Assembly: GCA_934539245.1 (NCBI GenBank)
Contig: CAKTCK010000076.1
Location: 1-5,388, forward strand
Reading direction: 5' to 3'
DNA from: an uncultured Faecalibacterium sp.
GTDB taxonomy: Bacteria > Bacillota > Clostridia > Oscillospirales > Ruminococcaceae
DNA length: 5,388 nucleotides
The notes under the pieces are model-generated. The model was not told the DNA's origin. It saw only the letters and a list, made by a program, of their open reading frames with translations, and made no database searches. Below, piece after piece: positions 1 through 5,388 of this stretch; the stretch's first letter is position 1, and the number at the start of each line of letters is the position of its first letter. The position numbers were made by a program, and so were the translations under genes.

Positions 1-408
1 ACTGTCACCGACTACGGCGTGCATCTGGGTGCCTATGTGGAGACCAAGAACTCCAACTTTGCCCGGGGCAACACCGTAAGCCACCTGACCTACATCGGCG
101 ACAGCGATGTGGGTAAGTACTGCAACTTCGGCTGCGGCACTGTCACCTGCAACTACGACGGCAAGGATAAGTTCCGCACCCAGATCGGTGATTACTGCTT
201 CATCGGCTGCAACACCAACCTTGTGGCTCCGGTCAAGGTGGGCGATGGTGCCTACACCGCCGCCGGCAGCACCATCACCAAGGACGTGCCCGCACAGGCA
301 CTGGGCATCGCCCGGGAGCGCCAGACCAATCTGGACGGCTGGGCAGCCCCCAAGATGGAAGCCTACATCGCTAAAAAGCAGAAGCTGGAAAACGAGCAGA
401 GCAAGTAA
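1..408 (+). CDS. glmU: GlmU C-terminal acetyltransferase domain (5' partial)
   Basis: This is the last 135 codons of bifunctional GlmU, a cytoplasmic enzyme that acetylates glucosamine-1-phosphate and then uridylylates it to UDP-GlcNAc for peptidoglycan and teichoic acid precursors. Only the left-handed beta-helix acetyltransferase half is present, and the uridyltransferase half lies upstream of the window. Family motifs are clear: [24 protein letters not shown] and [10 protein letters not shown]. Using my recollection of E. coli GlmU, a constant offset of 335 places its catalytic His363 at visible residue 28, Lys351 at 16, Tyr366 at 31, Asn377 at 42, Asn386-Tyr387 at 51-52, Ala423 at 88 and Arg440 at 105, all conserved. 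The positions equivalent to Ala380 and Ser405 at the acetyl-CoA site are Cys here, which I recall as common in Gram-positive GlmU. The frame is open from base 1 and ends in TAA at 406-408. It probably forms an operon with the gene 24 bases downstream. Confidence 0.96.
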   Translation, partial: TVTDYGVHLGAYVETKNSNFARGNTVSHLTYIGDSDVGKYCNFGCGTVTCNYDGKDKFRTQIGDYCFIGCNTNLVAPVKVGDGAYTAAGSTITKDVPAQALGIARERQTNLDGWAAPKMEAYIAKKQKLENEQSK

Positions 409-432
409 CCCTCTGCCGGAAGGGAGCTGCAC

Positions 433-957
433 ATGAAATCTGAAAGTTTTCGCAAGCAGGCGCTGAGCCTTGTCCTTTTCTTCGCGGCTGTTGCCGCCGT
501 GTTCGCCCTGACCCGTCTGCGCAGCGACCCTGCCAAAAAGCAGGCGGAGTTCGTGGTACAGCAGCTGCTCTCCTGCTCCTCTGCCGTGGAGCAGGCTGTG
601 GACGCCGCCGCTTCGACTTCCGGCAGTGAACCGGGGCTTGCCGCAGCGGATACCGATGGTCTGTACGCCTTTCTTCAGGCACAGCTGGGCGATGCCATGA
701 CAGCCGACTGCCTGAATAAGGTCATGGCGAACCGGCTACCCACCCGCATCACCGCACTGGCAGGGCAGCCCGGCGATAAGTTGACACCTGCTGATCTCAC
801 CCTGAAAAAGCGCGCCGGGGCAGAAAACTGCTACGACTTTTCCGCCGCCCTGCTGACCGCCGCGGACAGCACCGCTGCCGCGCAGGTATCCGGCACTATC
901 ACTATGGTGAAGGAGGACGGCCGCTGGAAGGCCTCTGCCATCACGCTGAACCTGTAA
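433..957 (+). CDS. Hypothetical membrane-anchored or secreted protein
   Basis: I do not recognise this 174-residue protein. Residues 1-9 are polar with net positive charge, and residues 10-26 form one hydrophobic segment (ALSLVLFFAAVAAVFAL). It is followed by Arg28 and Arg30, then an Ala-rich, Gln/Asp/Glu-containing domain. This fits a signal anchor or signal peptide with an extracytoplasmic domain. There is no lipobox Cys near the segment; the cysteines are at 48, 93 and 133. The end, with VSGTITMVKEDGRWKASAI around 152-170, resembles the last strands of NTF2-like or DUF4878-type secreted domains, where a Lys-Glu-Asp-Gly-x-Trp-Lys turn is common. That is a fold guess only. The start is supported by GGAAGGGAG at 418-426, six bases before ATG. 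The stop is a double TAA (955-960), seven bases before a terminator. It sits 24 bases after glmU and is probably cotranscribed with it, at the place where Bacillus has prs and ctc. Confidence 0.85.
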   Translation: MKSESFRKQALSLVLFFAAVAAVFALTRLRSDPAKKQAEFVVQQLLSCSSAVEQAVDAAASTSGSEPGLAAADTDGLYAFLQAQLGDAMTADCLNKVMANRLPTRITALAGQPGDKLTPADLTLKKRAGAENCYDFSAALLTAADSTAAAQVSGTITMVKEDGRWKASAITLNL

Positions 958-967
958 TAAACCCTTT

Positions 968-1001
968 TGCCCCTGTGCCCTGCGGCATAGGGGCATTTTT
1001 T
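968..1001 (+). terminator. Rho-independent terminator of the glmU unit
   Basis: A 12-bp stem pairs 968-979 (TGCCCCTGTGCC) with 984-995 (GGCATAGGGGCA). It has one G-U pair and a four-base loop CTGC at 980-983, and six T residues follow at 996-1001. It starts 10 bases after the first stop codon of the preceding gene, so it most likely ends the glmU-hypothetical transcript and separates it from pth. Confidence 0.9.
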
Positions 1002-1004
1002 GCT

Positions 1005-1010
1005 TATAAT
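1005..1010 (+). promoter_or_regulatory. Candidate -10 element (upstream) for pth
   Basis: The sequence is a perfect TATAAT just after the T-run of the terminator. At a 16-18 base spacing the -35 position falls inside the terminator stem and does not resemble TTGACA. If active, transcription would begin near 1017 and give a leader of about 70 bases. It is supported only by the -10 match, and the AT-rich context makes chance likely. Confidence 0.35.
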
Positions 1011-1033
1011 GTATATCTTTTTGCGCGCGCGTA

Positions 1034-1042
1034 TGTTATACT
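1034..1042 (+). promoter_or_regulatory. Candidate extended -10 promoter for pth
   Basis: TGTTATACT at 1034-1042 fits an extended -10 box (TG, one base, TATACT). No good -35 is visible; the hexamer at the 17-base spacing is TATCTT (1014-1019). Transcription would start near 1049, giving a leader of about 40 bases before the pth ATG at 1088. That would put the upstream in-frame ATG at 1046 outside the transcript. The spacer contains an alternating GC run. Confidence 0.45.
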
Positions 1043-1067
1043 TAGATGTTGTATCACACTATTATCA

Positions 1068-1075
1068 GGAAAAGG
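1068..1075 (+). promoter_or_regulatory. Ribosome binding site of pth
   Basis: AGGAAAAGG lies at 1068-1075 apart from one extra A; its closing GG sits 12 bases before the ATG at 1088, a slightly long spacing. It lies downstream of the alternative in-frame ATG at 1046, so it can serve only the start at 1088. This supports the shorter protein. Confidence 0.5.
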
Positions 1076-1087
1076 TATTATCATATC

Positions 1088-1666
1088 ATGAATGAAAACG
1101 ATATCTGGCTCATTGCAGGGCTGGGCAACCCCGAAGCAAAATACGATGGCACCCGCCACAACGCCGGCTTTGCCGCGCTGGACGCGCTGGCCGACAAGTG
1201 GAACATCTCTGTGTCCAAGACCAAGTTCCAAGGCCTGTGGGGACAGGGCGAGGTGGACGGCCACAAGGTAGTGCTGCTGAAACCCCTGACCTACATGAAC
1301 CTCTCCGGCGATTCCATCGCCCCCATGGCGGGCTTTTTCAAGATCCCTGCCGACCATGTGCTAGTGCTGTGCGATGACATTACGCAGGCACCCGGCAAGC
1401 TGCGTATCCGTCCCTCCGGCTCTGCGGGCGGGCACAACGGCCTGAAGAGCATCATTGCCCGGCTGGGCGGAGAGAACTTTCCCCGCATCCGCATTGGCAT
1501 CGGTGCAAAACCCCACCCGGACTACGAACTTGCCGCATGGGTGCTGGGCAAGTTCCCGCCGGAGGACGCCAAGGCCATCTCCGACCGCTACCCCGACCTT
1601 GAAGCCGCCGCAAAGCTCATCATGGACGGTAAACTGGGTCTGGCACAGAGCAAGTATAACGGGTAA
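1088..1666 (+). CDS. pth: Peptidyl-tRNA hydrolase
   Basis: The product is a 192-residue bacterial Pth, close to the usual family length. It cleaves the ester bond between peptide and tRNA on peptidyl-tRNAs that drop off the ribosome, freeing tRNA in the cytoplasm; it is generally essential. Motifs run in order: LIAGLGNP (8-15), GTRHNAGF (21-28), KPLTYMNLSG (65-74), LCDDI (94-98), SAGGHNGLKS (112-121) and RIRIGIG near 130. Matching to E. coli Pth from memory, catalytic His20 is His24, Asn10 is Asn14, Asn68 is Asn71, Asp93 is Asp96 and Asn114 is Asn117, so the active site is complete. An in-frame ATG at 1046 would add 14 residues before the conserved beginning. I prefer 1088 because family members start a few residues before the GLGNP strand, and because of the promoter and ribosome-site positions. 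It has its own promoter region after a terminator and no obvious terminator with a T-run behind it, so read-through toward mfd is possible. Confidence 0.96.
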   Translation: MNENDIWLIAGLGNPEAKYDGTRHNAGFAALDALADKWNISVSKTKFQGLWGQGEVDGHKVVLLKPLTYMNLSGDSIAPMAGFFKIPADHVLVLCDDITQAPGKLRIRPSGSAGGHNGLKSIIARLGGENFPRIRIGIGAKPHPDYELAAWVLGKFPPEDAKAISDRYPDLEAAAKLIMDGKLGLAQSKYNG

Positions 1667-1667
1667 G

Positions 1668-1737
1668 CGCCCTCTCAGGCGCTCCCGCGCCAGCTCTCCC
1701 GAAGGGAGAGCTGTCACCGAAGGTGACTGAGAGGGCG
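1668..1737. repeat. Nested multi-hairpin intergenic repeat
   Basis: A 70-base element begins one base after the pth stop. Its ends form a perfect 11-bp inverted repeat, CGCCCTCTCAG (1668-1678) and CTGAGAGGGCG (1727-1737). Inside are three hairpins. The first is GCGC at 1679-1682 with 1687-1690 and a TCCC loop. The second is a 10-bp stem, CAGCTCTCCC (1691-1700) with GGGAGAGCTG (1704-1713), with a GAA loop. The third is a 5-6 bp stem, TCACC (1714-1718) with GGTGA (1722-1726), also with a GAA loop. Folded together they make a closed multi-branch junction with almost no unpaired linker. No T-run follows on either strand, so it is not a standard terminator. From memory, very similar CCCTCTCAG/TCACC/AGCTCTCCC intergenic elements recur in Faecalibacterium-type genomes, so I call it a dispersed REP- or MITE-like repeat. 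There is only one copy in this window. Confidence 0.7.
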
Positions 1738-1749
1738 AGCCCGCTAACC

Positions 1750-1792
1750 GCCGCGTGACTGTTTCCGCAGGAAACCAGCGCGGCAGCTGCCG
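1750..1792. repeat. Bulged hairpin and overlapping palindrome
   Basis: GCCGCG (1750-1755) pairs with CGCGGC (1779-1784). Inside, CTGTTTCC (1759-1766) pairs with GGAAACCAG (1770-1778) around a GCA loop, leaving a three-base and a one-base bulge. Overlapping its 3' arm is a perfect 12-base palindrome, CGGCAGCTGCCG, at 1781-1792. It has no T-run and no promoter. It may be the middle of one composite repeat with the elements on either side; function unknown. Confidence 0.5.
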
Positions 1793-1821
1793 TTTGCCTT
1801 TACGACCCCACCCGTGAAAAA

Positions 1822-1857
1822 GCAATTCAGGAAAATCCGCAGATTTTCCTGAATTGC
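1822..1857 (-). repeat. Perfect 16-bp hairpin, terminator-like on the minus strand
   Basis: GCAATTCAGGAAAATC (1822-1837) pairs perfectly over 16 bp with 1842-1857 around a CGCA loop. On the + strand it is followed by AAAATATAAATC, not a T-run. On the minus strand the five A residues at 1817-1821 become a T-run directly after the stem, as in a rho-independent terminator. No minus-strand gene is visible that would need it. It may be part of a repeat, or may block antisense transcription coming from mfd. The hairpin is certain and the role is not. Confidence 0.6.
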
Positions 1858-1931
1858 AAAATATAAATCATTTTTCCGCTGATTATGCGCAGAGCAACGC
1901 GGAGCGCATTTTCAATGGTCATCCCAGTAGG

Positions 1932-1940
1932 AAAGGAGGT
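1932..1940 (+). promoter_or_regulatory. Consensus ribosome binding site of mfd
   Basis: AAAGGAGGT is a full anti-Shine-Dalgarno match, seven bases before ATG 1947. The reading frame is open upstream to 1818 and contains a TTG at 1854, but that codon lacks such a site. This motif fixes the start at 1947. Confidence 0.85.
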
Positions 1941-1946
1941 TTTTCC

Positions 1947-4900
1947 ATGTACGAAGCCTTACTCAAGGCCACACCGGAATATCAGAAGGTCGCCGCAAGC
2001 TTTGGCTCCGCAGGGCCGGCGGCGCTGTTCGGTCTGCCGCCCGCAGGCAGGGCGCTGCTGTATGCCGCCCTGCAAAAGGACCTTGGGCGGGTGCTGTGCA
2101 TCGTGACCCCCGGCGAGGCCGAAGCCACCCACTTTGCGGACGACCTCAAGGCGCTGGGGCTTACCGCTGCGGTGTTCCCGCCCCGGGACTTTATGCTGCG
2201 CCCGGTAGAGGGCGCAGGCCGCGAGTACGAGTACCGCCGCCTTTCGGTGCTGGGTGCACTGGCAGGCGGGCGGCTGCAAGCCGTCTGCGTGCCCGCCGAG
2301 GCGCTGTTGCAGTACACCGTGCCCCGGGCGGAATTTATCCAGAACACCCTCACCTTAAAGCCCGGCATGGTGTATAACCGCGAAGCGCTGGTGGCGCGGT
2401 TGTTTGCCGCCGGGTATGTGCGGCGCAGTCAGGTGGACGGCCCGGGACAGTTCAGCGTGCGCGGCGATATCGTGGATATCTACGCGCCGGATATGCGTCA
2501 GCCCGCCCGCGTGGAGTACTGGGACGACGAGATTGACTCCATGTCCTCCTTTGACCTGCTGACCCAGCGGCGGGACGGCGCACTGGAAAAAATATACCTC
2601 TCCCCTGCCCGCGAGGTGCTGTTCGGCAGCACCGCCGAGACTGCCGAGGCGCTGCGCACCGCCATCAAAAAGGCGCGCGGCAAGCGCCGCACCGCGCTGG
2701 AAAAGGCCACCGAAGCCGACCTTTCCCAGCTGGATTCCGGCCTGATGCCGGAGGCCATGGATAAATATTACGGCATCCGCTACCCTGCCCCCACCACGCT
2801 GCTGGATCATCTGGACGCGCCGCTGTTCATTCTGGACGAAGTAGGCGGCATCCGGGATGCCCAGAAGGCCACCGAGTTCCGCCGCAGCGAGGAGCTGACC
2901 GGGCTGCTGGAAGAGGGTGTGCTCTGCCCCGGGCTGGATGTGCTGTACCAGACCATGGACGATCTTGTCATTGCCGCCCAGAACCACAGCAGCCTGCTGT
3001 GCGAGAACTTTCTGCGCGGGATGAACGAGTTCAATCTCAAAGATCTTATCAACGCCGAGGCCTTTGCCGCACCCAACTGGAACGGCGACCTTGCCTCCCT
3101 GCGGGAGGACATCGACCCGCTCATTGCCCAAGGGTACGCCGTCACCCTGTTTGCCGGTACGCCCAAGGGCGCAGCTGCGCTGACCCGCGACCTTGCCGAC
3201 AAGGGCTATGCCGTGAGCATGAGCCGGGATGTACGCCCCGCCAAGGGCATTTTGCAGGTGCTGCCCGGGCACCTGACCGCCGGGTGCACCTTCCCCTTTG
3301 CCCACGCGGCGGTGCTTTCCAGCCGCCGCCACGGGCTGGACGAGGAAGCCGCCGCCGAAGCCAAAAAGCGTAAAAAGAACAAAAACGCCCTGTCCAGCCT
3401 TTCGGACATCAAGCCCGGGGACTATGTGGTGCACCAAAGCCACGGCATCGGGATGTACGCCGGTATCCAGCGATTAGAGGTGCAGGGCGCCACCAAGGAC
3501 TACCTCAAGGTTCAGTATTCCGGCTCGGACGTGCTGTATGTGCCGGTGACTCAGCTGGATCTGCTCAGCCGCTACACCGCCCCCGGCGATGAGGAAAAGG
3601 TAAAGCTGGCAAAGCTGGGCGGTACCGAGTGGCAGCGCACCCGCGCCAAGGTGAAAAAAGCCACCGAGGAGATGGCGCAGGAACTGATCGAGCTTTACGC
3701 CCGCCGCCGTCAGGCCACGGGCTACGCCTTCCCGCCGGACGGCGACTGGCAGCGGGACTTTGAGACCCGCTTTGACTACGACGAGACCGACGACCAGCTG
3801 CACGCCACCGCCGAGATCAAGCAGGACATGGAAAAAGGCTACCCCATGGATCGGCTGCTCTGCGGTGATGTGGGCGTGGGCAAGACCGAGGTGGCGCTGC
3901 GCGCCGCTTTCAAGTGCATCATGGGCGGCAAGCAATGCGCCCTGCTGGCGCCCACCACCCTGCTGGCGTGGCAGCACTACAACACCCTGCTCTCCCGCAT
4001 GGAGGCTTTTCCGGTGAAGATTGGGATGCTGTCCCGTTTCCGCACCGCAAAGCAGCAAAAGGAGACCCTGCGCGGCTTGCAGGCCGGCAGCGTGGATATC
4101 GTGGTGGGCACCCACCGGCTGCTGTCCAAAGATGTGAAGTTCCACGACCTCGGCCTTGTCATCATCGACGAGGAACAGCGCTTCGGCGTGAAGCACAAGG
4201 AAAAGCTAAAGGAGAATTTCATCGGGGTGGATATGCTCACCCTGTCGGCCACCCCCATCCCCCGCACCCTGAACATGGCCATGAGCGGCATCCGGGATCT
4301 TTCCACCATCGAGCAGCCACCCATCGAGCGCCAGCCTGTGGAGACCTTTGTGCTGGAATATAACGATGTCATCCTTGCCGAAGCCATGAAGAAGGAGCTT
4401 GCCCGGGGCGGGCAGGTGTACTACCTGCACAACCGGGTGGACAACATTGAATCCTGTGCCGCCCATGTCAGCCAGATGGTGCCGGGTGCGCGGGTGGGCA
4501 TCGCCCACGGCAAGATGACCGAGGAAGAACTGAACCCTGTGTGGCAGCACCTGCTGAACGGCGAGATCGACATTCTGGTCTGCACCACCCTGATCGAGAC
4601 CGGCATTGATGTGCGCAACTGCAACACCCTCATCATTGAGGATGCCGACCGCATGGGTTTGGCGCAGCTGTACCAGATTCGCGGGCGGGTGGGACGCTCC
4701 GGCCGCAAAGCCTACGCCTACTTCACCTTCCGCCGGGACAAGACCCTGACCGATATCGCCCAGAAGCGGCTTTCCGCCATCCGGGAATTCACCGCTTTCG
4801 GCTCCGGCTTCCGCATCGCCATGCGGGACCTGCAAATCCGCGGCGCGGGCAGTCTGCTGGGGCACAGCCAGCACGGCCACATGGAGGCTGTGGGCTACGA

Positions 4901-5388
4901 CCTCTACGTTAAAATGCTGGGACAGGCCATTGCCCGGGCGCGGGGCGAACCCATCCAGCGGGACAAGAGCGATTGTCTTGTGGACCTGCGGGTGGACGCC
5001 TTTATCCCGGAAAAGTATATCCCGGACGGCGCAGGGCGCATCGAAGCCTACAAGCGCATTGCCGCCATCCAGACCCCGGAGGACGCCGCCGATGTGCTGG
5101 ACGAGCTCATCGACCGCTACGGCGACCCACCGCCCTCGGTGAGCGATCTGGTCAACGTCTCCCTCGTCCGCGTGCAGGCCGCTGCCGTGGGCGTGTACGA
5201 GGTGACCCAGAAGAAGGACACCCTTATCCTGAATCTGGAAACGCTGGAGCTTGCCATGATCCGCGGCCTTCTGCAAGCTTTCAATGGCCGTGTCACCGCC
5301 GGGGCAGGCACAAAGCCCTATCTCTCGGTGGTATTGCAGCCGGACGAAAAGCCGCTGGAACTGCTGCAAAACATCCTGAAAGCAATGG
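1947..5388 (+). CDS. mfd: Transcription-repair coupling factor Mfd (3' partial)
   Basis: The product is Mfd, a cytoplasmic ATP-driven DNA translocase that pushes RNA polymerase stalled at lesions off DNA and recruits UvrA for excision repair. The visible 1147 codons are uninterrupted and reach the window edge. Domains in order: a UvrB-like N-terminal module (about 1-330, with FSVRGDIVDIYAP at 169-181); a D3 region and Lys-rich linker ending near 480; the RNA polymerase-interacting domain (about 486-545, with DYVVHQSHGIG and LYVPVTQLD); and a two-lobe motor. Motor motifs are Gln617, Walker A GDVGVGKT (640-647, Lys646), PTTLLA (669-674), GTHRLL (721-726), DEEQ (741-744), SATPIPRTL (767-775), LIETGIDV (882-889) and RGRVGRSGR (912-920). 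The translocation motif keeps Arg941, Arg965 and Gln975, matching E. coli Arg929, Arg953 and Gln963 at a constant offset of 12. The C-terminal TRCF domain starts near 1013. E. coli Mfd has about 1148 residues, so only some 10-30 codons are probably missing. No clear promoter precedes it. Confidence 0.97.
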   Translation, partial: MYEALLKATPEYQKVAASFGSAGPAALFGLPPAGRALLYAALQKDLGRVLCIVTPGEAEATHFADDLKALGLTAAVFPPRDFMLRPVEGAGREYEYRRLSVLGALAGGRLQAVCVPAEALLQYTVPRAEFIQNTLTLKPGMVYNREALVARLFAAGYVRRSQVDGPGQFSVRGDIVDIYAPDMRQPARVEYWDDEIDSMSSFDLLTQRRDGALEKIYLSPAREVLFGSTAETAEALRTAIKKARGKRRTALEKATEADLSQLDSGLMPEAMDKYYGIRYPAPTTLLDHLDAPLFILDEVGGIRDAQKATEFRRSEELTGLLEEGVLCPGLDVLYQTMDDLVIAAQNHSSLLCENFLRGMNEFNLKDLINAEAFAAPNWNGDLASLREDIDPLIAQGYAVTLFAGTPKGAAALTRDLADKGYAVSMSRDVRPAKGILQVLPGHLTAGCTFPFAHAAVLSSRRHGLDEEAAAEAKKRKKNKNALSSLSDIKPGDYVVHQSHGIGMYAGIQRLEVQGATKDYLKVQYSGSDVLYVPVTQLDLLSRYTAPGDEEKVKLAKLGGTEWQRTRAKVKKATEEMAQELIELYARRRQATGYAFPPDGDWQRDFETRFDYDETDDQLHATAEIKQDMEKGYPMDRLLCGDVGVGKTEVALRAAFKCIMGGKQCALLAPTTLLAWQHYNTLLSRMEAFPVKIGMLSRFRTAKQQKETLRGLQAGSVDIVVGTHRLLSKDVKFHDLGLVIIDEEQRFGVKHKEKLKENFIGVDMLTLSATPIPRTLNMAMSGIRDLSTIEQPPIERQPVETFVLEYNDVILAEAMKKELARGGQVYYLHNRVDNIESCAAHVSQMVPGARVGIAHGKMTEEELNPVWQHLLNGEIDILVCTTLIETGIDVRNCNTLIIEDADRMGLAQLYQIRGRVGRSGRKAYAYFTFRRDKTLTDIAQKRLSAIREFTAFGSGFRIAMRDLQIRGAGSLLGHSQHGHMEAVGYDLYVKMLGQAIARARGEPIQRDKSDCLVDLRVDAFIPEKYIPDGAGRIEAYKRIAAIQTPEDAADVLDELIDRYGDPPPSVSDLVNVSLVRVQAAAVGVYEVTQKKDTLILNLETLELAMIRGLLQAFNGRVTAGAGTKPYLSVVLQPDEKPLELLQNILKAM

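Noticed and set aside
1668..1737. Cloverleaf-like shape as a possible tRNA
   Set aside because: The loops are three or four bases, there is no seven-base anticodon loop or TTCRA loop, the closing stem has 11 bp, and no CCA end follows.
1814..1852. Mini-frame starting at GTG 1814 (12 residues, MKKQFRKIRRFS) as a leader peptide for mfd
   Set aside because: It is created by the 16-bp hairpin arms, has no ribosome site, and is not followed by an attenuator structure with a T-run.
1862..1867. TATAAA as a -10 box for mfd
   Set aside because: There is no -35-like hexamer at 16-18 bases; that position falls in the apex of the 16-bp hairpin (around GCAGAT). The AT-rich context explains it.
1854..1946. 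Upstream extension of mfd to an in-frame TTG at 1854
   Set aside because: The frame is open, but the extension starts inside a hairpin without a ribosome site and has no resemblance to Mfd N-termini. ATG 1947 has a perfect site.
1885..2106. Small + strand frame of 73 codons overlapping the mfd start
   Set aside because: It has no ribosome site before 1885, overlaps mfd by about 160 bases in another frame, and is composed of Arg/Pro/Cys typical of a frame shadow.
2355..3443. Minus-strand open frame (362 codons) opposite mfd, and a similar one at 3474-4196
   Set aside because: They are the same kind of antisense shadow. No ribosome site or family motif is visible, and the + strand carries continuous Mfd motifs through both spans.
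4206..5369. Long minus-strand open frame (387 codons) opposite mfd
   Set aside because: It lies wholly inside a confident mfd frame. The His/Gly/Val/Gln-rich translation has no recognisable domain and is typical of antisense frames in GC-rich genes.
1..5388. CRISPR array, transposase, phage or defence genes
   Set aside because: There are no regularly spaced direct repeats and no protein of these families in any frame; all clear genes are housekeeping apart from one unknown.

Overview
The window looks like a chromosomal housekeeping segment from a GC-rich, anaerobic, Gram-positive gut bacterium of the Oscillospiraceae (Ruminococcaceae), most like Faecalibacterium or Subdoligranulum. Three observations support this: Firmicutes-type protein sequences with GC-rich codon use, an order related to the glmU-prs-ctc-pth-(fin)-mfd locus of Bacillus, and an intergenic hairpin repeat of a style I remember from Faecalibacterium-like genomes. 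The assignment is inference from memory and no search was run. All genes supported here lie on the + strand.

Layout. Positions 1-408 are the 3' end of glmU, carrying the acetyltransferase domain. After 24 bases comes a 174-residue protein of unknown function with one N-terminal membrane segment (433-957). A strong rho-independent terminator (968-1001) closes this unit. A short AT-rich stretch with two candidate -10 elements then leads into pth, peptidyl-tRNA hydrolase (1088-1666). The 280 bases between pth and mfd hold no credible gene but are packed with inverted repeats: a nested multi-arm element (1668-1737), a bulged hairpin plus a palindrome (1750-1792) and a perfect 16-bp hairpin (1822-1857). 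From 1947 to the window end runs mfd, the transcription-repair coupling factor. Its 1147 visible codons are uninterrupted and include every helicase motif, with the stop probably just beyond the edge.

How the genes work together. GlmU makes UDP-GlcNAc for the cell wall, Pth recycles peptidyl-tRNA from stalled or aborted translation, and Mfd removes stalled RNA polymerase at DNA lesions and recruits excision repair. They share a conserved neighbourhood rather than a pathway. Compared with Bacillus, prs and ctc are absent between glmU and pth, and fin is absent between pth and mfd.

I see no previously undescribed protein system here. The part most worth a second look is the structured pth-mfd intergenic region, followed by the unknown membrane-anchored protein that replaces prs/ctc.
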